This document shows, in pieces, positions 6,664 through 10,412 of a DNA stretch of 10,412 nt (within the stretch, counting starts at the first letter, position 1; each line of letters starts with the position of its first letter). The stretch comes from Candidatus Wallbacteria bacterium (GTDB lineage: Bacteria > Muiribacteriota > JAQTZZ01). The translations under genes were made by a program, and so were the position numbers. The notes under the pieces are model-generated. The model saw only the letters and a list, made by a program, of their open reading frames with translations. It was not told the DNA's origin and did not search any database. Location of the stretch: positions 1 to 10,412 of the forward strand of contig JAQTRI010000095.1 in the NCBI GenBank assembly GCA_028711905.1. The letters are read 5' to 3'.

Positions 6664-6692
6664 ATTATGAAGAAAAAAAGGGGGGAATGCAA
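6664..6692 (-). promoter_or_regulatory. Possible promoter giving a leaderless Rpn transcript
   Basis: On the minus strand TTGCAT (6692-6687) and CATAAT (6669-6664) are 17 nt apart. The -10 box matches 5 of 6 and the -35 box only 3 of 6. The -10 ends 6 nt before the ATG at 6657, so transcription would begin at or very near the start codon. The spacer is a run of C followed by T. Confidence 0.35.
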
Positions 6693-6719
6693 CTGATCTT
6701 GCCCGCGACATGACTCTGC

Positions 6720-7532
6720 TTGGCCGGTGATGTTGACTGGAAAGCCCCCGGCACTTCCATTCGTCTGCAGCAGGGCAGCGAATACCGGATCGCGTTCAAC
6801 GATGTCCCATACAACGGCTATATCCCTCCCATAACCCACGGCGTCATGCCTGATCACAGCATCACTGTTGAAGTTGACTACAACTCCCTGCATCAATTGA
6901 CTGTCAACATTGAACCCGAGAAGGCTGCCACTGGCGAAGTCTGCGGCATGTGGAAGCTGGAGGTTGAAGACTCATCAGCCTGGAAGCAGAGCGGCACAGC
7001 CGTGACTCTGCATACAGGCTATCCATACACAGTGCAGTTCAAAGACGCTCCGGGCTGGATCACGCCTGAGGATGCAACAGGAGAAATCAGCACAGCTGAT
7101 GCCAGTGAAACCGGCACATACATCGGCGTGTATCAGCAATTGAAAGTGTCCATGATCGGCGCATCTGCCACCAATCCCAAGGCCTATCACGCTTCAGTGG
7201 AAGCCGAGGCCCTGTGGACCACGAATGACATTGACATCGGCCTGGACTGGTACAACTCCGGCCATACATGCGAAGTGCAGTATCAAAAGGACTTCACAGT
7301 CAGTTTCAGCGCACTGGAAGACTGGCAAACACCGAAAACCCAGGAAATCACCATGCCTGCATCAGCCTGGAACCAGGAAGGCCGCTATGAAATGGTCTTC
7401 AACTGGACGGCTGTGAACATGAACGCGCCTGTATCGGGCGGAGTGCTCCATGAATTCAAGGGCGAGCTGTGGCTGTTGTTGTTTCCAACATTGCCTTCTC
7501 CCGAAAACCACGAAATTCTCACATTGAACTGA
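6720..7532 (+). pseudogene. Fragment of a repeat-rich surface protein (PEGA-like beta repeats)
   Basis: About three tandem units of about 80-90 residues are seen: 1-57, 58-137 and 138-230 counted from the TTG at 6720. Each follows the plan LxVxIxPxxA...G..W, then a SG/PG turn, TVxF and GWxTP. Clear examples are LTVNIEPEKAATGEVCGMWKL, KQSGTAVTLHTGYPYTVQFKDAPGWITP and TVSFSALEDWQTPKTQEI. Such units are common in large exported bacterial proteins. There is no signal peptide, no ribosome binding site and no full first repeat, so this is the interior or 3' part of a larger gene. The in-frame TGA at 6711-6713 falls where the second unit has the Trp of GMWK, and upstream codons ATCTTGCCCGCGACA may belong to the same repeat. 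The final 40 residues lose the repeat pattern, just before the transposon end. Confidence 0.6.
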
Positions 7533-7558
7533 CCTGATTCCTGAATTCCAAGTTTAAT

Positions 7559-7655
7559 TTGACCGAAAAGAAAATAGGGGCCAACTTTGGCGGAAGTCCC
7601 CTATTTTACGATGAAAAGATACTATTGATACTTTATTTTTCGGTCATTTTGTCGG
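7559..7655. repeat. Left-end repeat cluster of the transposon
   Basis: TGACCGAAAA (7560-7569) is the exact reverse complement of TTTTCGGTCA (7637-7646), and the second copy runs on into TTTGTCGG (7648-7655), a motif also present at the right side (10330-10337). The two copies enclose a further hairpin. Several related sites near one end are usual for TnsB/TniA-type transposase binding. Confidence 0.5.
7571..7607. repeat. Hairpin AAAATAGGGG/CCCCTATTTT inside the left end
   Basis: Perfect 10-bp arms at 7571-7580 and 7598-7607 enclose 17 nt, which themselves can pair CCAA with TTGG (7581-7590). The short T run at the 3' arm could make it a terminator that shields the transposase genes from outside transcription; an operator is also possible. 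Confidence 0.55.
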
Positions 7656-8092
7656 AAATCTTTGCCCTCGGGAAGATGTGCCCCTGGCCGGAACCCGGGA
7701 AGTGCTCTGTTTGCGGGGATAGCAGGCTTTGGGGACATGGTTTCGTCTCACGCTGTTTTGATGGATTTCCAACAATCATCTGGATGAAAAGATACCGGTG
7801 CGCGGGGTGCGGCTCCGTGCACACAACCAGGCCTGATTCGCACTATCGCCGCATTCAGGCAGACCGTGAAACGGTCAATGGAAGCCTGTTTCGGAAGATA
7901 CTGCATGGTAACTGGCTCTCCACTCTCGGCAGGCAAAGGCAAAAGTACTGGTTTAAAGGTTTTATACGGCAGGCATCAAGATTTGCGAATGTCACAGACA
8001 ATTTGCCGGCTCTGGAAAAATTGATTGCAGACCGGATCATTCCTGCCACACATTCATTGAAATATTTCGCGATGAACAGCGGATTCGGCTGA
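7625..8092 (+). CDS. Zinc-ribbon protein of the transposon (DUF6431-like)
   Basis: A zinc ribbon is formed by CSVCG and CAGCG (Cys27/Cys30 and Cys59/Cys62 from the TTG at 7625). The motif LWGHGFVSRCFDGF lies between them and VHTTRPDSHYRR follows. The basic C-terminal half (GRQRQKYWFKGFIRQ, then IIPATHSLKYF) could bind nucleic acid. I recall this arrangement as DUF6431, a family of unknown function often beside DDE-transposase and ATPase genes; the name is from memory. The start is unresolved: the frame is open from a TTG at 7559 inside the terminal repeat, and an ATG exists at 7676 without a spaced ribosome binding site. TTG 7625 is preferred because the segment LILYFSVILSEIFALGK looks like real protein and lies after the terminal hairpin. 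Its role may be target choice, transposase regulation or end recognition. Confidence 0.65.
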   Translation: MILYFSVILSEIFALGKMCPWPEPGKCSVCGDSRLWGHGFVSRCFDGFPTIIWMKRYRCAGCGSVHTTRPDSHYRRIQADRETVNGSLFRKILHGNWLSTLGRQRQKYWFKGFIRQASRFANVTDNLPALEKLIADRIIPATHSLKYFAMNSGFG

Positions 8093-8165
8093 CCCCACCT
8101 TTATTTCACGGTGACTGTGGGCCGGCATTCCCATAGTCTTGAGTAAATGAAAGGAGGGCTTACCA

Positions 8166-9488
8166 ATGGACGAAGACCAAAAGAAAAAGATCGCTCTGTT
8201 CAGGTTCGGTGTGATCACGCCGCTTCTGGGTGTGAAAAAAAAGGAGTGGGGTCAGAAGGAGGAAATGATCAAGGAAATCACTTCCAAAGCTTGGGAAATC
8301 CCGCATTCCAAGCGCAGCCGTATCACACGGGCCACGCTGCTTTATTGGCTGAAGAAATATGAGCGGGGAGGCCGGAACATAGAGTCGCTCATGCCCAGGC
8401 AGCGCTGCGACAAGGGCAGAACCCGCAAAATGGACAGGGAAACTGAACTGGCCTTGGTCAATCTCAAGAAAGAGCGACGCAGCGCTTCCGTGCCTGCGCT
8501 GCTTCAGCTTGCCAAGGAGAAATTGATCCTGCCGCCGGATTTCAAGATGTGTACTGCCTCGGTGTACAGAATCTTGAAGAAACACCTGGAGAGTGAAGAA
8601 AGTCTGTCGGCAGACAGACGCAGATTCGAGGCTGAGCAGCCCAATGATCTATGGCAGACGGATTGCATGCACGGTTCGTTCGTCACCTTTGAAAACAAAA
8701 TCCGCAAATCATTTCTGTTCGCCATTATCGATGACCATTCAAGACTGATTCCTCACGCTGAGTTCTTTGTGAACGAAAATCTGAAATCGTTCCTGGACTG
8801 CCTGAAAAAAGCCCTGTCCAAAAGAGGCCTGCCGAGGAAGCTCTATACGGACAATGGCCCGTGTTTCAAATCAGGAAGACTGGAATACACCATGGCATCT
8901 CTCGGTACTGCACTTCTCCATGCCAGGCCATACACTCCTGAAGGCAAGGGCAAGATCGAACGGTGGTTCAGAACCGTTCGATCCTGCTTCCTGCCGATGA
9001 TTCCGGAAAATATCGAACTGGCCGATCTGAACGCCAGACTCTGGAACTGGATCGACAACGAGTATCACCTGCACAAGCACGCAGTCACAAAAGAAAAACC
9101 TTTTGAGCGATACTCCCGTGAAATGCTTCTGATCCGCCAGGCTCCAAAAGACCTGGACTCGTATTTCAGGATCAAGGTTGAGCGCCGGGTGTGGAAAGAC
9201 AGGACCGTATCTCTCAACGGCAGGATTTTTGAAGCACCTGTATCGCTGATCGGGAAAAAGGTTGAACTGTATTACGGGGAAGACGAGCCGGAAAAAGTTG
9301 AAGTCTTTTTCAACGGTGATTCCTATGGTTTCATCGTACTGCTGGATCGTCATTCGAACTGCCTGATCTACCGGAAAAACCATACTGTGGAAATCAAGGA
9401 AGCCGGCAGCCCGCCGGAGCCGAACGCCGAATCCCACCAAGGAGGAAAGCTGTTCGGAAACGGAGGTGATGATGAGCGGATTCATTAA
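8166..9488 (+). CDS. DDE transposase, integrase-core with Mu-type C-terminal domain (TniA/TnsB-like)
   Basis: It would cut and join the transposon ends. The 440 residues begin with a helix-turn-helix region (about 10-70, including RITRATLLYWLKKYERGG), continue with a second DNA-binding helical part (90-140), then the RNase H-fold catalytic core. The acidic triad is Asp166 (LWQTDCM), Asp229 (LYTDNGP) and Glu265 (GKIERWF). The last two are 35 residues apart, the D,D(35)E spacing of the retroviral-integrase superfamily. Residues about 335-400 (KVERRVWKDRTVSLNGRIFEAP) resemble the beta-barrel of Mu transposase C-terminal domains. GGAGG at 8153-8157 lies 8 nt before the ATG. The gene overlaps the ATPase start by 17 nt, indicating coupled translation. 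All catalytic residues are present, so it may be active. Confidence 0.93.
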   Translation: MDEDQKKKIALFRFGVITPLLGVKKKEWGQKEEMIKEITSKAWEIPHSKRSRITRATLLYWLKKYERGGRNIESLMPRQRCDKGRTRKMDRETELALVNLKKERRSASVPALLQLAKEKLILPPDFKMCTASVYRILKKHLESEESLSADRRRFEAEQPNDLWQTDCMHGSFVTFENKIRKSFLFAIIDDHSRLIPHAEFFVNENLKSFLDCLKKALSKRGLPRKLYTDNGPCFKSGRLEYTMASLGTALLHARPYTPEGKGKIERWFRTVRSCFLPMIPENIELADLNARLWNWIDNEYHLHKHAVTKEKPFERYSREMLLIRQAPKDLDSYFRIKVERRVWKDRTVSLNGRIFEAPVSLIGKKVELYYGEDEPEKVEVFFNGDSYGFIVLLDRHSNCLIYRKNHTVEIKEAGSPPEPNAESHQGGKLFGNGGDDERIH

Positions 9489-10275
9489 TTTCTTCGGATT
9501 TCAGAGGGAGCCGTTCCCTCACAACATGGATATCGGGAAGCTCTATCACTTCCCAGGACTTTCCGAAATGACCGAGAGATTCAAATATACCGTGAGCGTC
9601 TGCATGGTGCATGTGATCACCGGTGCAGTCGGTTCCGGGAAGTCGACCTCTCTGCGCTATGCCTGCTCGCTTTTCCATCCGGCCAGGCACAAGATCATCC
9701 CGGTGATCGCCAACACAGGCAGCATGATTGAACTGCTCAAGCAGATTTCATTTTCCCTGGATCTGGATATGAAGACGAATTCGATTACCAACCTTTTACG
9801 GGGCGTCAAACAGGTATTCAAGGAGATTTTCGGCAAAAAGTTGCTCCCGATCCTGGTCATAGATGAAGCCCATCTGATGAGAGAACGGATATTTTTCCAG
9901 ATGCATACCCTGCTCCAGTGCGAGGAATTCCCGGACAGATCTGTTCCGCTGATACTCTGCGGACAGAACAGCCTGATCGACAAACTCGTGTATCACACAG
10001 CCGGAGCTCTGGCTTCAAGAGTGATTGGAAAAACGAAGTTCGAAGGCCTGGATCTGGCGCACATGACTGAATACATCAATCATCATCTTGCGATTGCCGG
10101 AATCAAGGACAACCTCTTTGCGGAAGCTGCAATCACGGCCATACATCAAGGATCGGGAGGTGTGCTGCGAAAAGCCAACAATCTCGCACGCGGCGCGTTA
10201 GTTGCTGCTGCCGGAAGAAATTCCAAGCTCGTATCTGCTGATCATGTCAGAATTGCTGCAACGGAAATTCTCTGA
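9472..10275 (+). CDS. AAA+ ATPase, ExeA/TniB-like transposition partner
   Basis: It probably regulates target-site use by the adjacent transposase, as TniB, TnsC and MuB do in related systems. With the start at ATG 9472 it has 267 residues. The start is chosen because GGAGG (9462-9466) is 5 nt upstream; GTG 9466 and ATG 9469 are too close to that site. The N-terminal FINFFGFQREPFPHN is typical of ExeA/GspA-type ATPases. Walker A is GAVGSGKST (51-59), Walker B is LPILVIDEAH (125-134), a sensor-1-like LILCGQ follows at about 160-165, and GGVLRKANNLA (229-239) carries the probable sensor-2 Arg. No peptidoglycan-binding domain follows, which argues against a secretion role. Its translation start lies inside the transposase reading frame. 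Confidence 0.9.
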   Translation: MSGFINFFGFQREPFPHNMDIGKLYHFPGLSEMTERFKYTVSVCMVHVITGAVGSGKSTSLRYACSLFHPARHKIIPVIANTGSMIELLKQISFSLDLDMKTNSITNLLRGVKQVFKEIFGKKLLPILVIDEAHLMRERIFFQMHTLLQCEEFPDRSVPLILCGQNSLIDKLVYHTAGALASRVIGKTKFEGLDLAHMTEYINHHLAIAGIKDNLFAEAAITAIHQGSGGVLRKANNLARGALVAAAGRNSKLVSADHVRIAATEIL

Positions 10276-10280
10276 AATGG

Positions 10281-10318
10281 AAACAGGAGCGGATCAACAA
10301 AAATCCGCTCCTGTTTTT
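10281..10318 (+). terminator. Rho-independent terminator closing the transposon operon
   Basis: AAACAGGAGCGGAT (10281-10294) and ATCCGCTCCTGTTT (10303-10316) pair perfectly over 14 bp with an 8-nt loop, and the T run extends to 10318. It starts 5 nt after the ATPase stop. Runs of A before and T after make it able to work in both directions. Its T run merges with the right-end motif at 10314. Confidence 0.9.
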
Positions 10319-10360
10319 GGTCAATTTAATTTGTCGGTTCAGATTAATTCGCAAAATCGG
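10314..10360. repeat. Right-end repeat cluster of the transposon
   Basis: TTTTTGGTCAA (10314-10324), TTTAATTTGTCGG (10325-10337) and a looser copy ATTAATTCGCAAAATCGG (10343-10360) lie in a row. The first two share cores with the left end. AT-rich sites with TTAATTTGTC cores recall TnsB-binding repeats of Tn7-like elements. The exact outer end is not determined. Confidence 0.45.
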
Positions 10361-10412
10361 GATATTTTAAAGCGCTAAACAACAATTAATTGGCTCTTCT
10401 CCAAAGTGAGTG
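10361..10412. other. AT-rich tail of the window
   Basis: No reading frame or clear signal is seen. It could be host DNA next to the transposon or a continuation of the transposon end; CAATTAATTGG (10383-10393) is palindromic (CAATTAATTG) and resembles the AT-rich cores upstream. Confidence 0.3.

Larger units (their letters stand above)
7553..10337 (+). mobile_element. Three-gene Tn7/Tn5053-like transposon (zinc-ribbon protein, DDE transposase, AAA ATPase)
   Basis: The element of about 2.8 kb carries a zinc-ribbon protein, a D,D(35)E transposase with a Mu-type C-terminal domain and an ExeA/TniB-like ATPase, all on the plus strand and closed by a terminator. The transposase-ATPase pair with overlapping ends is the core of TniA-TniB and TnsB-TnsC systems. 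The limits are inferred from related sequence at the two sides. TTGACCGAAAA (7559-7569) and the complement of TTTTTGGTCAA (10314-10324) match at 10 of 11 positions in inverted orientation, and TTTAATTTG occurs at 7553-7561 and 10325-10333 in direct orientation. No target-site duplication could be fixed, and the right end may lie beyond 10337. No TniQ, TnsA or cargo gene is seen. Confidence 0.75.

Noticed and set aside
6711..6713. UGA read as Trp (alternative genetic code)
   Set aside because: TGA is used as the normal stop by the glycosyltransferase, uppP, Rpn and others here, so a nonsense mutation in a remnant is simpler.
8160..8585. Minus-strand frame opposite the transposase N-terminus
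   Set aside because: It is antisense to a gene with a strong ribosome binding site and has no recognisable domain.
8871..9485. Minus-strand frame of 204 codons opposite the transposase
   Set aside because: It lies wholly within the transposase, whose D,D(35)E motifs are intact; there is no start signal.
9472..10275. ExeA-type secretion ATPase
   Set aside because: It overlaps a transposase gene, lacks a membrane segment and peptidoglycan-binding domain, and no secretion genes are near.
7553..10337. IS21-type element (IstA-IstB)
   Set aside because: The ATPase has the FGFQREPF start of ExeA/TniB proteins rather than IstB, and a third zinc-ribbon gene is present with different end motifs.

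Overview
The window looks like chromosomal DNA of a Gram-negative-type bacterium. The evidence is an exported beta-barrel-like protein with a C-terminal phenylalanine, an UppP-type undecaprenyl-diphosphatase, strong GGAGG ribosome binding sites and many candidate signal peptides. Base composition appears close to balanced. The gene mix (ankyrin, TPR, an LPP20-like exported protein, an Rpn nuclease, a DDE/ATPase transposon) suggests an environmental, possibly uncultured lineage. The sequence does not fix the phylum.

Positions 1-5692 hold mostly housekeeping and envelope genes. A serC remnant, cut off at its 5' end, closes with a good intrinsic terminator. The next promoter overlaps that terminator's T-tract and drives a membrane-anchored ankyrin protein, followed 12 nt later by uppP. 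A small exported protein of unassigned function follows. It converges on a two-gene minus-strand unit, an exported barrel-like protein followed by a TPR protein, and a REP-like palindrome lies between the two converging transcripts. A regulatory gap with an inverted repeat and five heptamer repeats precedes a family 2 glycosyltransferase with two C-terminal membrane segments. The glycosyltransferase overlaps the first codons of another gene that reads MKVLLINPPS, the opening of B12-binding radical SAM proteins, and that gene then breaks off.

Positions 5693-7550 are rearranged. An Rpn-type PD-(D/E)XK nuclease on the minus strand sits between the radical SAM gene start and the interior of an unrelated repeat-rich surface protein. 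In the surface protein a conserved Trp position of the first repeat appears to be a TGA stop.

Positions of about 7553-10337, perhaps beyond, form a compact transposon. It has three plus-strand genes: a small zinc-ribbon protein, a D,D(35)E integrase-type transposase with a Mu-like C-terminal domain, and an ExeA/TniB-like AAA ATPase. A near-perfect terminator ends the unit. Related AT-rich motifs with GGTCAA and TTTGTCGG cores occur at both sides and are the likely transposase-binding ends. The layout recalls a stripped-down Tn7/Tn5053-type (TniA-TniB) element in which a zinc-ribbon protein is present and no TniQ is visible. It is the most interesting system in the window. No tRNA, rRNA or CRISPR array was seen.
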